Assembly (NCBI GenBank): GCA_001592805.2
Contig: CP051143.1
Location: 2,604,001 to 2,668,000, forward strand
Source: Peltaster fructicola
Taxonomy: Eukaryota > Ascomycota > Dothideomycetes
Reading direction: 5' to 3'
DNA: 64,000 bases
The notes below the pieces were generated by a model. The model had not been told where the DNA came from, did no database searches, and saw only the letters and a program-made list of their open reading frames with translations. Of the stretch, positions 11,085 through 22,025 are shown piece after piece. The translations under genes were made by a program, and so were the position numbers. Each line of letters starts with the position of its first letter. The first letter of the stretch is position 1.

Positions 11085-12455
11085 CAATCGGGAGGTAGAC
11101 CACAAGGTGTACACTCGTACGGATCTTGTAGCCGGATAGATGCTGGCATGACGAGTTGGCGATGGCAAAACAATGTCACTACAAGTACAAAGATGATGTA
11201 ATCGCGTGTGAATGCCTGAGCCACAGGGTCTGGAGGCTTCTTTCTTTGTGGCTAGTGCCTACAGACGTCCTCACATCATCTAGACTGATTGTCCTGCCAA
11301 AGGTGTGGTTCTATCCAAGCCCTATCGACCTATGTGTGAGTACAGTAACACGTCAGTCTGCGTCAGCTGGGTTCTGTATCCTTAGGACCGTCATTCGTCT
11401 CCGCTCACTCATCTTGGACATCGGTTTCAGCGACCTGCAGATGTGATGAACATGCACATGCTGCTGTCCGATGAAGCTTACGCCTGCCGTCCTGAGCCAA
11501 TACTATCCAAGAATAGGCTTGATAGCTCATTGCTTACTCGACATGCCAGCTTCGAAGCCGCCAATCAATGCTCTCAACTGACGGCACACAGGTTTATACC
11601 CTGGCGTTGGTCCCGTCAGTCCAACTGAACGATGAAGACCCGAGCAGGGACTGCTCACGAGGAGCAGTGCCACAGCATATTTGAATATGCTGATGCTCGG
11701 GGCCTACCCCTGCGTCCATCAAGACTCTTCTTATGGCTCGGCCTTCTTATGAGCGCATGCATACACCTGTGTTTCACTTTGCTTTGTAGTGACGGCCGGC
11801 ATCCACCACTCAGCCTTCATTAGGGACGTACAAAAGCAAAGTCAATAGCAATCACCCGATGCAGTCGGTCCCTTCCCGGACACTCACAGCAATGCTGACA
11901 TGTCGAGGCATACGACAATGGGTACTCCTCAACAAGCGACAGTCAGTAACCCTGCGATTGGCTACAACCCATGAGCAATGGTATGCAACTTCTACAGTCT
12001 CCTCTCCTGTGCATCCGCGCCGTCAACAAGAGCGATATGTCTCCATGAAGACCATCAGTGGAGCGGAGCTACGTCTGTACAGCGCCGATGTCGAGGGTCT
12101 CGAGCTGGCGAAGAGACATTACAAGGCGCAGCATTAACCGACATTTCGACCGTCACAGCAGCCTGTACGTCAGCAGGTACCGAATATGCTTCGGTGTACC
12201 TTGCGGTACTTAAGTGAGCCGTTCCTCCAAGCTTCTTAGCATCACTTAGCCGAAAGACATGCAGGTTGCCAGCATGTCACTGATGTGCATGCGTTCCATC
12301 GACAGATTGGCCGACGGCGTTGGGGACCTTTCACATGAACTCTGTGTGGCGCAGATTCTGGCAATACCCTGATAATCTTCTTTATAACCTGGAACTGAGC
12401 AGCAGGTCGCTAACAACCTTCCAGACATCTTCTAAGAACTCAAAGCTTCACCAAC
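11085..12455. other. Gene-poor region
   Basis: About 1.4 kb upstream of the SelO gene have no recognised gene. Open frames of 60-96 codons occur on plus (for example 11859-12137 with an ATG) but show no family resemblance or intron structure. I see no repeats, tRNA or transposon ends. Confidence 0.45.
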
Positions 12456-12782
12456 ATGTGCTACGTACAAGAGTGGCACTGGTTGCAGTGTGGCCACAAG
12501 TGGCAAGGACACCTCATGTGTCATAAGGCAAGCCGGCGCAGCCCACCGAGCATGTGCGAACCCATGCATGGTGTCAAGATGCCACACGACGTTCCTGCAG
12601 CAGCATCACCAAGCAATATCGCCAGACATATGTGTCCCGATCACAACAGACATCCGACCACTCAAGCAGCCATTGTGCCGAAGAACATCAGACCTGGCAG
12701 TGCTATTACGAGAACATATGGCGAAAGCCCGCACAAGAAGCGAGAGCTAGTTTTTGGCAATGGTATCATGGCTTCTCTCTGA
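12456..12782 (+). CDS. Candidate small Cys/His-rich protein (unverified)
   Basis: The ATG at 12456 lies in a favourable context (CACCAACATG) after a CT-rich leader. It opens 108 codons beginning MCYVQEWHWLQCGHKWQGHL, with further Cys/His spacing in MCEPMHGVKMPHDV and HMCPDHNRHP. Short fungal proteins that start with MC and carry a CGH motif within 15 residues are common and uncharacterised, which is the main reason for listing it. Against it, the other two plus frames are also open across most of the stretch, and the C-terminal half has no recognisable feature. It could equally be chance or a decayed gene. It lies 3' of the ORC5-like gene, in convergent orientation. Confidence 0.25.
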   Translation: MCYVQEWHWLQCGHKWQGHLMCHKASRRSPPSMCEPMHGVKMPHDVPAAASPSNIARHMCPDHNRHPTTQAAIVPKNIRPGSAITRTYGESPHKKRELVFGNGIMASL

Positions 12783-12931
12783 CGGCAATATGATTGACGA
12801 CCTTTGACGACTTCTTCAAGCGAGTTGGCTGGCAACATCACTCATCAATATACTCACCATAGAACATGTCTAGAGCAGTGTTGATGATATGATGTATATG
12901 CTCTTCATTGGAATGTCTTATCATCAACATA

Positions 12932-14370
12932 TCATACCACCATGTAGTCCGCTATTGCAAAGTTCAGCGTGCCAGCGAGGCTCGATATCAGCTCCCATGT
13001 GACGACAGGCCCAATCTTCCACTTGCTACCTGCTTCGATCGCATCTCCCTGGCCCAATCCTGAACTTCTCGCAAGCAGCCGCAGACTCGTTAGAGTCGCT
13101 ATCTGTGTATAGACATCGATACTGTTCCTCAAGTCGTCTGGTAAGATCGCATGCAGAATTGCAAGTAGTCTGTCCAGCGGGAATGAAGCTGGTGCCATAA
13201 GATGTCGTGGCATCTTATGCTGTGCTGCTTTACCCGTGGGACGAATACCACCCTTCTTCCGTCGTTTCTTCTCAGTCGACTTCATAAAGTACAATGCATC
13301 CATGCGTGTGGGGTTCGTCGAAGCAAGGAACGCTGCCAGCAGTAACCATTTCGCATAGTATGGTAGCTGGAGCTGTGTCTTGACTGCAAGAGTATCCTCA
13401 TCGACGATGTGATCGAGTAGCGCATTCTCATCTTGGAAGAGCTTTCGCTGTAGCACCATCAATCGACTGAAGTCTCGAGTGCCAAGGTCGCCGTTGACGA
13501 TGGGTGCCACAAAAGGCGTCCAGAGCTTGACACAGAGGTCACTGAAGCTGGTCAGGTCTCGAGCTGCACTCTGTGCCATCGAGTCCCACACCGCTGCACA
13601 GAACCGTGGCCAGAGCCAGGCTTTGTCTTCGTCGTGTAGTTCGTCGGCGTACTCGCCTGGATCTAATCTGGTGAAGATGTCTAGCGGTGTACTAGAGACG
13701 ATAGTGATCGATTCATCTCGAGTGTATGCCGGAAAAGATATGTGTGGTATGCCTGGTTTGCGCCAAGCTCCTGGTGGTGAGTCTTGCACGATGAGGATGG
13801 TCGTGAGATTTGGGATCTGAGAGTCAGCATTTTCTGCTGTGTTGGTCCATGCAACTCACTATCTCGCCAAGTCTCGCAAGAGCCGGACGTAGCGTTGAGC
13901 TGGCTTCTCGTTGCTTGTCGACACCATCAATGACAAGGATGAAGTGATCGAAAGGCTTCATCAGATCTTGCAGATGCGTTGATAATGCGTTTATGCTTTC
14001 GCACTTGCCGTTGCGATCGATAGAGACATCCGCTGCCGTGCGTTTGGCTACAATGTCTTCCACAGCTCTGACAGTCCGCTCAAGTAGATGCCTCTCGGTG
14101 ACGCATTCTCGACATCGCACGATCGTGTAAGGAAGGTCGATAGCTTGCAGATATGCTCTGACAACTCCAGATTTGCCGGTGGCAGAAGGTCCTTCAATGA
14201 CTACTGTCGTTGGTATCAGCAAAGATGGCTGCACTGATTAGCAAGCAATCACTCCCACAATCAACACATACTGAGACAAGCACACTTAGCTGTCTTACCT
14301 GCGCCTCTCGACACGGCCACTCATTTGCCAGTATCTGTACGAGCTCATCAGGTAGGTCTTTGACTGCCAT
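12932..14370 (-). CDS. ORC5: Origin recognition complex subunit 5
   Basis: Orc5 is an AAA+ family subunit of the nuclear complex that marks replication origins. There are three exons: 14299-14370, 13860-14228 and 12932-13816. The introns are 70 and 37 nt, with donors GTAAGA and GTGAGT. The first exon gives MAVKDLPDELVQILANEWPC, a normal fungal Orc5 opening that reads into the P-loop. Walker A is GPSATGKS at residues 37-44. The Walker B region reads FILVIDGVDK. The third exon carries the winged-helix part with LQLPYYAKWLLLAAFLAS and the C-terminal ending in ADYMVV. Total length is 441 residues, typical. It is divergent from the Tad3 gene, with about 330 bp between the start codons. Family assignment is secure. 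The 37-nt second intron is the shortest here but has clean borders. Confidence 0.93.
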
Positions 14371-14700
14371 TGTCTGATGTAGTCCACACAATCTCAACGC
14401 GACTCTTACGCATGGAACCACTAGCGATGTGCGCTTGCCGCGACCAATCAGCAGAGTCTCCGGGATTGTGGATTGCCGCGCTAGCACCAAAATTATAGCA
14501 CTCCGTTTGTGACTGCATGAGTTGCCTTGTTAACAGGCCAGTAAATGGAAGTCGCGCGCCCGCAAGCAAGCGCAAGAGCAAGCATGGCAGCTGCGGGCGC
14601 GCACTTGCGCCTATATCTGGGCTGGAAGCTTCATCACTTCAAACAACTTCTCAACTCTCACTTCTGCTCAACACCAGCACCACAGAACAATCTGCCCACC
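14371..14700. promoter_or_regulatory. Shared divergent promoter region of ORC5 and TAD3
   Basis: These 330 bp separate the two start codons, so both promoters must lie here. I see a GC-rich stretch around 14550-14615 (many CGCGCCCGC-like and GCAAG repeats) and a CT/CA-rich leader directly before the TAD3 ATG. No specific binding site is claimed. Confidence 0.5.
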
Positions 14701-16364
14701 ATGAGTTCGCCCGTCGATTCATTGTTGGGCTCGCCTGATGCTCTCTTCGCCGACGAACGTCGTATGCAACACATCAAGACGAAAGAAGAATGTCGTTTGG
14801 CAAATGAGACCATTGATGTCTGGTGCGTCGAGCTGCCTAGTAAGCATGCCGAGGGCATCCTTAGGTGAGTTACCACCCGAACAGTCCATACACCTAACTG
14901 ATTCTGTTTAGGATGATCAAGGAGAACATTCCAAACCAAGATAGCATCGATCTGCAGCATCTCCGACGTTTCGCTCGACCGAAGTACATCCCTGTACATG
15001 TCACTGGAGGACGCAACATGGGAAAGGAGCTGCACACAGTTAGTCGCGCTTGGTGCACGACTCCTTCCGCCATGATTCAATCTCCAGAAACTACCATCTG
15101 GGAATGGTCAGGTCCCAAGCGTGACAGCCGAGGACCAAATCGATTCACGACTCTCTACCTCATCATCTGCCCTGTCAACATCATCTCCCACGAAGCCGTT
15201 ACCAGTCTCCTACGCGAACATGCTCCTTTCGCATCGTCATCCTCCTCTTGGGCCTATCCCTGCGATATAAAGTCAGTCACGGTCCCACTTTTGCCACCGA
15301 CCAACCCGGAACAAGCCATCGAATGGTCTGCCAAGTACTGGCCTACCTTTTACCGCAAGACAAATCCGTTCGGTGCTCACCCTGCTACCATCAGCAAAGC
15401 CGAAGACGATCTCCAAACGCCCCTGGTCGGCAATATCAGTGTCTCACAAGCTGTACGACTCGCCGAGAAGGCTGCAGAGGCTACAGTCAGTAAGGGCTAT
15501 GGCTTGAGAAGTGGCGCTGTCATAATCGAACGAGTCGAAGATCGTACAGAGATCATTGCAGTGGCTGGAGATGCTCGACACAAGCCTCTCAGCAATGCAA
15601 TCACCACACACTGCAGCGAGGGCAATCCTGCTTGTCATGCAGTCATGAGAGCAATTGGCATGGTCGCACGCAAGCGCCTACGTTGTGCATCTGCGTTCGC
15701 AGCCAAAGCTGCCAGCAAGGCATCGCATACCCTGGAGACAGCTCACATCGACCAGAGCGTGCGAGACGCTTTCTTCTTGGATCAGCCACTCACCGACCTG
15801 GAGCAGCTGTACTACGATCGTGATAACCTCGTCCCAGATGGCTATCTCTGCCTCAAGCTAGAGGTCTTTCTCACCCAAGAACCATGCGTCATGTGCTCTA
15901 TGGCACTTGTACATAGTCGCATTGGTCGAGTCATCTTCCGCGATCGCATGCCAAAGACTGGTGGTCTGACAGCCGAGACAGTTAGTAATGTCACCGGCTT
16001 GGTCGGCCTAGGCTATGGCCTTTGTTGGCGCAAGGAACTCAACTGGCAGTTCATGTGCTGGGAGTACATCGACAAGAACGCCCCTCCTCTACCAGACATG
16101 ACCAATCTGTCACTCTACACCTCCTTCAAGGAAGCCGTTGACACTCTGCACAAGAGCAAGGACAATACTGTCGACGACGATGTCACCACAGCAGAGAAGT
16201 ACCACGCACCTATCGTGCACCACCGACACCGCAAGAGCAAGAAGCATACTTCCAAAACATCTTCCGACACTGCATCAACCCTCGACTCCAATCATCACAC
16301 GATCGAAGTACGCACATTGGTCACTAACCCTAATGTGAGCAGCTTTGCGGGCATCCATGTGTAG
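14701..16364 (+). CDS. TAD3: tRNA-specific adenosine deaminase subunit Tad3
   Basis: Tad3 pairs with Tad2 to convert A34 to inosine in tRNA anticodons. There are two exons, 14701-14864 and 14912-16364, separated by a 47-nt intron (GTGAGT ... TTTAG) within an Arg codon. The protein has 538 residues. The deaminase signature is CHAV at about 296-299, with Val in place of the catalytic Glu, followed by PCVMC with zinc-binding Cys near 380 and 383. The Glu-to-Val change is the diagnostic mark of the catalytically inactive ADAT3/Tad3 subunit. YGLCWRKELNWQF follows. A His/Lys/Ser-rich tail from about residue 490 looks unstructured. Assignment is firm. Confidence 0.94.
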
Positions 16365-16791
16365 CACGCATTGGACGCTGTGGTGAGCTGGAGGAGTATG
16401 AGATATGCATGCATCACAACTACAATTCATGACAAGGTAAAGGCGAGCATTTACATTGCATGGCGATGGCTATCATCTTCTATGCATGGCGACGACGAGC
16501 GTCTACCAAGCAACGATGATGTATTGCATTGGCGAGTGTCTATGGTGCATGGATTTGGCGAGCATTCACAACGCATGGCGACGACAAAACAGTACGATGC
16601 ACAGCGATGGCGAGCGAGTACAATGCATGGCAATGGCGTTCGTGTTCCGATTAGCGCAGTGTATATGATAATGCCTGTGGTAACGAATGTACTATTACAC
16701 CAGAGTCTGTCCATCGTCCCTTAGCACCACTCTCGTGATCAAGTAGCTCGCTTAACGGTCGACAACATTGCTCAGCAGGTCCGACTGTATG
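16365..16791. repeat. Degenerate repeat of a TGCATGGCGA-like motif between convergent genes
   Basis: The space between the TAD3 and VID28 3' ends holds several imperfect copies of a GCATGGCGATGG/GCGAGC motif. They include sites near 16458, 16491, 16542, 16571 and 16625, spaced roughly 30-55 bases apart. Copies differ at many positions, so this is an old or loosely maintained simple repeat. It produces several overlapping open frames that look like protein but are repeat shadows. No gene is supported here. Confidence 0.55.
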
Positions 16792-19587
16792 CTATAGCTC
16801 ATCGAACTGTCGTATCGCGACCTTTGCTCGCTCTCTGACATCAAGATCTAGATCATTACTCAGATTCCTTACAGCGCTCTCAATGCCGACTGTCCGCAGT
16901 ATCATAGCTCTCTTCCGGGCCGCTGTCTGATCGTCGCGGTTGTCAGTCCAGGTTAGTGAGTTGACGATCCAGACTGCCGTCACTCGTACGTGCGGGTTAG
17001 GATGCGAGAAGTGTGGCAACAGTGCCTCTAGCAGAGGTTGCTGGCTCATAAGCATCTCCTTGTGCTTTGTGTTTCCGTTGGCTAGATGTAAAACCAGATG
17101 CGAAGCGGCGAGGATGAGCTCGATTGAACGATAGATCGTTCGAGAAGTGCGAGAGCCAGGCACTGTCGAGATCTTTACTAAGAGCACGTCGAAGAGATCC
17201 TGCGGCTTGAGCTTTGTGAAGATATGGTCGATCATTGTTGCACCGTCAGGAGGGCAGATGAAATTCCGTAAGAAGTCGAGTGCTTGTTCTTGCATGGCGA
17301 TGTCGTCACGTCTCGCCTGGAGTGCTGCGTTTTGCTCTGCATTCATAATGGTGGCGAGCTGCTTTTTGATGTTGAATGCTGGTGTATGCAGTGTTGACCT
17401 CATCGAGGATGCCTGGTAATGTGTCTTGGAGGACTCGTCGTACAAGAGCTCGCCATCTTCGTCGCCGTCCTCTTCGGTAGTCTCAGGATCGTCCACATCC
17501 ATACCTGCGGGATTAAGAAGATCGATCTGCTCCCCAGCGGCGTTGGCACTCGACAGAGCCACGCCGCCACCTTGCAGACCGTTGTATGATTCGTCCTGAT
17601 CTCCTCTTGCTACCTGCAAGATCCAGGACGCTCCGAGCTGTTCCAGAGCCTGATATTTGAACTCGGCAGTGGCTTGAAGTATGAGATGCTTGAATGCCCA
17701 GAGACTGGATCGTCGTAATGCCGGAGGGCCAGATTTGGTGTGACGGCATAGTGTCTGCGCCACTCCCAGTGCGAGAAGCGTGTCTCTCATGGGACTGAAG
17801 TTGAGGACGAGATTTGTGCAAGCGTCTGTAGCGGCAATCTTCATTTCTAGTAAAGGGTGTTCTAGAAGCACCAGAATCGGCTTTGCTATGCCAGCATCGA
17901 TCAATGTAGTTCGCAGGATCGCAACGCTCCTGGACATATTCTGGGCAGCACGACATGCTGCAACCATGACGTCCGTTGTGTTGCCCTCAACCTGTCCGCC
18001 AGATTGATTCAAAGGCTTCAATCCTTCTATCAGGTATGAAATGACGTTGGCATCAACGATCAACTTCCGATGCGAGTCCTCCTTATCTGCCAGCGACGCC
18101 AGAGCATGCAAAGCGCCAGCACGACGTCTCATGGTATGTATGACCTCTGCGGATAGTCCTGGCTCTCCCAGCATACATGCACCTTCTTTGCTGTTATGGC
18201 CCGGGATCGTCTTATGTGGTGTCCATACTCTTTTGGCTGCTGATATACTCTGAAAGCTCTTGCGCAGGGTTGAGCACACGCTCTTGATTGCACCGCCATC
18301 AGCTGCAGCAAGCTGTAAGTCCTTACTGTTCTTAATCAGGTCGTGAAGCACTTCGCAGGCTTGCTCCTTCACGATTCGGTCCTCGGGTTGCTGCTCCGAG
18401 TCAGGCTTCAGGTCAAGCGAGTCTTGAACAAGCCGAGCAGCAAGAGGGACAGCCAGGAACGCTAGCTGTCTCTCACGTTCCCGAGTCTTTTGTACGTTGA
18501 GAGTGGTAAGTGTGGCATCAGCGGCCTCCTCAACACTACCAGCTATGACAGCCAGTAGGTGAAGAGCTGCCAGACGACTGGAGCCTCTAAGCTTACGCGC
18601 AAAGACCAACAGCCACCCAATAATCGCATTTACATGCTCAGCATCGCCAAGATGTTGTTCATGACTATGTGACGATCCGTAAGTGTTTATCGTCGTGCTG
18701 AAGCTGACCGTCTTCTGCGCAGGTGTGCTGATCTGGGGCAGGAGGGCAGCTGGATCACGACTGAACAGCAGCCGGATATCTTCCTCGCCGCTGCTGAAGC
18801 TAACACATAGATCTTTTACCCATTGAGAGTATGCGAAGCGATAGGCTCTGTAGGCAGACCCGTGCACAACAGTTCGGATAGCAGTGATGATCTTGGGCAG
18901 GTTCGATGCGTGTGGCGGAGGTGGAAGCTCTGAGATATCGCCCTGGTACCTTGAATGTATGCTCGTGAGCGAGTACGACACCAGAAGTGCAGCTAGTGTG
19001 TCGAGGATGTTTGAGTTGGCCAGCACAACCTTCACATCGTTGTGTTCTGCTTCTAGTGCAATGATCTCGCACACAAGCTGGACTTGCTTATCTGATTGAG
19101 CCGAGTGAGCCTGCTTCAACAAGCCATCGAAGAGTGTGCAACTCTCTAAACACACGATGCCAAGTGCCTGAGGAGTGCCTTGAGGAGTGCCATTCTTCCA
19201 TGATGCTACTAGGTTCCTCAGAAATTGTAGGCGTGCTGTGATGGAGGAGGCAGTCTGCCTTGCAATGCTAGATAGTAGCGCGAGGTGTGCATCAGTTGCA
19301 AGGAGCGGCGAGACAAACTGATGACCTCCAGCTGCCAAGCTGGACAAAATAACCGTTGCCTGGACTTGGTTCTGTTCGGTCTGTCTAAGCTGTGCATCAT
19401 CTGGATAGTGATCGGTATCGATGAGTGTGAGGAGGATCGGGATGAGACCTGCTCTCACAGCGAGCTCCTTTCTCTGTATGTGACCGACTAGGCTGTTCTT
19501 GATCCAATGCAGGGCATCTCCCTGCTCTCGCGTAGTTGTTGCTCGATGTAGAGAGGCGACAAGGTTGAGTATAGCATCCTGCGCCAT
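16792..19587 (-). CDS. VID28: Armadillo-repeat GID/CTLH ubiquitin-ligase subunit Vid28 (Gid5/ARMC8)
   Basis: The product is about 931 residues in a single open frame. It reads SLVGHIQRKELAVRAGLIPI near its N-terminus, matching the opening of fungal Vid28/ARMC8 proteins. Armadillo-like helical repeats follow along most of the length, for example SSLWAFKHLILQATAEFKY and HPNPHVRVTAVWIVNSLTW near the C-terminus. An acidic, unstructured insert (EDGDEDGELLYDES) lies around residues 715-740. Family knowledge places it as a scaffold in the GID E3 ligase that degrades gluconeogenic enzymes on glucose return. I used the ATG at 19587 because the frame opens upstream only with a non-ATG codon. A short upstream exon cannot be excluded. 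The gene is divergent from the Pho80-like cyclin. Confidence 0.88.
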   Translation of the reverse strand: MAQDAILNLVASLHRATTTREQGDALHWIKNSLVGHIQRKELAVRAGLIPILLTLIDTDHYPDDAQLRQTEQNQVQATVILSSLAAGGHQFVSPLLATDAHLALLSSIARQTASSITARLQFLRNLVASWKNGTPQGTPQALGIVCLESCTLFDGLLKQAHSAQSDKQVQLVCEIIALEAEHNDVKVVLANSNILDTLAALLVSYSLTSIHSRYQGDISELPPPPHASNLPKIITAIRTVVHGSAYRAYRFAYSQWVKDLCVSFSSGEEDIRLLFSRDPAALLPQISTPAQKTVSFSTTINTYGSSHSHEQHLGDAEHVNAIIGWLLVFARKLRGSSRLAALHLLAVIAGSVEEAADATLTTLNVQKTRERERQLAFLAVPLAARLVQDSLDLKPDSEQQPEDRIVKEQACEVLHDLIKNSKDLQLAAADGGAIKSVCSTLRKSFQSISAAKRVWTPHKTIPGHNSKEGACMLGEPGLSAEVIHTMRRRAGALHALASLADKEDSHRKLIVDANVISYLIEGLKPLNQSGGQVEGNTTDVMVAACRAAQNMSRSVAILRTTLIDAGIAKPILVLLEHPLLEMKIAATDACTNLVLNFSPMRDTLLALGVAQTLCRHTKSGPPALRRSSLWAFKHLILQATAEFKYQALEQLGASWILQVARGDQDESYNGLQGGGVALSSANAAGEQIDLLNPAGMDVDDPETTEEDGDEDGELLYDESSKTHYQASSMRSTLHTPAFNIKKQLATIMNAEQNAALQARRDDIAMQEQALDFLRNFICPPDGATMIDHIFTKLKPQDLFDVLLVKISTVPGSRTSRTIYRSIELILAASHLVLHLANGNTKHKEMLMSQQPLLEALLPHFSHPNPHVRVTAVWIVNSLTWTDNRDDQTAARKRAMILRTVGIESAVRNLSNDLDLDVRERAKVAIRQFDEL

Positions 19588-20220
19588 GCCGTCGACAGCA
19601 GGTAGACTCAAAAGATGTTAGACTTATGCTGCTTTATCCATACCTAAGTGGATAGCGTCCTGCAGTCGAGAACCTGTCATGGCCCTGAGGTGGTTTGCTG
19701 GGAAGGGTGTTTGGCGTCGATTGGGGAAACTGCAAGCGCTTTGCTTACGTCTCGTCCGGGCTCTCATCGGGTAGATCCTGTGGCAGAGCCAAGCATCTTC
19801 CCTAATCATTCTCGCAGCACGCCACGTGCAGTTTTACTGGGCTCGATTGCTCTGATGCAAGTGGAGGGGTGCATGTCGTACACTTTGGTTCATCGTCACC
19901 AGAACCTAAATATTTTCACTGCAAAATCCTGTGACCGCCCAGGAGTGATAACTTCTTTCACCAAAGCTTCTGGACTCCTTCGAGCAGGCAGCCCATCTAT
20001 AAGACTACTGTGGGCAGTCCAGCAAACAGTAGCCATAATCTAATCTTACTCCTACCGACCTCGAAAGCTTGATACCGATAGTTGGAGAATATCACAGCTG
20101 CAACATTCTGATCCACCCAGCGAGCAAGCTCGAGATGCGCCAGACGGTGGCGGCAGTAAGGGAGGTCAGCAGTGTACAGAGGTCCACATACAGCGACACA
20201 CAACGGTGCTGAGTAGCTCA
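19588..20220. other. Divergent intergenic region between VID28 and the cyclin gene
   Basis: This stretch holds the promoters of both neighbours. Short frames occur without family resemblance. Confidence 0.5.
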
Positions 20221-21341
20221 ATGTCTATACTGACGACATCACCATCACCAGTCGCATCGCCGAGAGCTTCATTCCTCGTACAAACGGAGCACCAGCGACA
20301 ACGCTATAATTCATCACCATCCTCGCTGTCCAACTTCTCACCCTCGGCGCCATCTCCTCGATCCTGCAACACGTCTTCTCCAAGATTCCGCGCAGCAAAT
20401 GCGCGAGCGTCGTCGGCATCGCAACAACCCAAGAACCGTGCTTCTGCAGTGAGTGATAGGGACGAAAGAGGAGGTTCGTGGATGCTGGTACGCAATACAG
20501 TCCAGAAGGATACCCACCGACGGCGTTCCCAACAGATCGCAAGCGTAAAGAGAGGGCGAAGTCACGGTCCAGAGACAGGATCGGGGCTCGCATGGCGGCA
20601 CCTGCGGTAACGTCGCAAGCCCCAAGTGAGCCTCTTGTTCGTGTAGCTCCTGGATCAGCGTCAGATCAGCCGGAACCACAAGAGGCGAGGTCAACAGCTG
20701 TAGGTGCGATCAAACGACAACGATCGGGCCCGGGACAGGTCAAGACCATGCCAAGAGCATATGAGACTTGCGATCCTAAGGAGTTGGGAGTCCTCATTTC
20801 GAATATGCTGATGGAACTGATACGGCTGAACGACCAGATTCCACTACGTGATGGTAGACTCACGCGGTTTCATTCTAGAGCGCCGCCTGGCATCAGTGTT
20901 TCGGATTATCTTCAGCGTCTCATACAACATGCTACCCTGTCTCCACCGATCCTTCTCAGCATGGTATACTATATCGACAGGTTGTGTCAGCTCTATTCTG
21001 CGTTCACCATCAACAGTTTGACGGTACATCGTTTCCTTATCACTGCTGCGACAGTCGCCGCCAAGGGTCTCAGCGATAGCTTCTGGACGAATCCAACCTA
21101 CGCACGCATTGGAGGTATTCCTGTGTCTGAGTTGGCGACATTGGAGCTGGAATTCTTGCAGAAGGTGCAGTGGAAGATCGTACCAAAGCCAGAGACGCTT
21201 GTCGACTACTATAATAGTCTGGTCGATCGCACAGAAGGCTACGAGCTGGAGCCAAGCGAAGGAGACAGCGATTCGAGTGAGATCTCGCCTGACGGCAGTG
21301 ACGTTAGGAGTGAGGATGCGCAAGGACGTATGGAACTATGA
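20221..21341 (+). CDS. PHO80: Pho80/PREG-type cyclin, one probable frame break near the N-terminus
   Basis: Pho80-family cyclins activate the Pho85 kinase and repress phosphate-starvation genes. The cyclin core is unmistakable: NDQIPLRDGRLTRFHSRAPP, LLSMVYYIDRLCQLYSAFTI, VHRFLITAATVAAKGLSDSF, FLQKVQWKIVPKPETLVDYY. The ATG at 20221 opens a Ser/Pro-rich leader in one frame up to RDERGGSW. The downstream sequence VDAGTQYSPEGYPPTAF lies in the next frame, as if one base (or four) were missing near 20470-20484. A GTGAGT at about 20450 paired with ACAG at about 20503 gives an intron of the wrong phase. With the break allowed for, the protein is about 373 residues. Otherwise translation could begin at ATG 20592 (249 residues) and keep the whole cyclin box. 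The acidic C-terminus ends at 21341. Confidence 0.82.
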
Positions 21342-22025
21342 GGACGAGACGACAGAGAACGAGTACGAAACCTTAGAAGCAAAGATGAGGTGGATTTCTG
21401 TTATGTGCTTGGTTTGATGGCACAGAGCATGCATAGCGAGGTGCTGGTAATTGAGCAATACTTTTGGAGCTTTATCTTGCATCTGACTTGCCTCATCCTC
21501 GTCGTGAACAACGAGTAAACCGTCTGTTCCATCTCATAAGCTGACGTTAGGACCGGATGATGGTGACTTCCGAGATGGCGTGAAGCTTTAGCGTCTGTCC
21601 TCAAATTGGCAATCGCTGTGCCTCAACAGTAATCGCTGCAAAAGAATCGACCAGCCAACAACGAGGAAGCAGAGTAGCACATCTGAAGTCCTTCGTCCAC
21701 AAGTGGTAGTCCTTGCGAATGATATGGGGTCCGGTCGTGGTCCTCCACTCATATGCCGCCAAGACTACTAGAAGGCTAGGCGAAGCATCGAAAGAGAGGA
21801 ACCGCGTAATCGTTCTATCGCCCTCGCCTCACGCCACAAGGCTCTCACCCTTAGCCGGTGGCCATTTCACTTCTATTCATCTGTGTCTATTATCTTCGAT
21901 TAGTCCCATCTACTACATCTTCTTGGATCACAGCAAGGCATCCACGAGCATGTCAGGATCGTCCGCTCGTTGAAACAACAAGGACCATCGAGTCCATCGA
22001 CGCCACCCGGCAATCCCTCCACACC
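21342..22025. other. Intergenic and leader of the ABCA gene
   Basis: This stretch lies between the cyclin stop and the transporter ATG. It contains a short upstream open frame at 21950-21973 (listed separately). Nothing else is supported. Confidence 0.5.
21950..21973 (+). promoter_or_regulatory. Possible uORF before the ABCA transporter
   Basis: ATG 21950 starts seven codons (MSGSSAR) and stops at TGA 21971-21973, 52 bases before the transporter ATG. If it lies in the mRNA leader it could lower or condition translation. Transcript start is not known. Confidence 0.35.

Noticed and set aside
16371-16724. Overlapping frames rich in Met, His and Trp on both strands
   Set aside because: They follow the degenerate GCATGGCGA repeat and have no gene-like features.
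20450-20503. A 51-nt GT-AG intron in the cyclin gene
   Set aside because: The borders look good, but the phase leads to a stop codon within 16 codons, so it does not explain the frame change.
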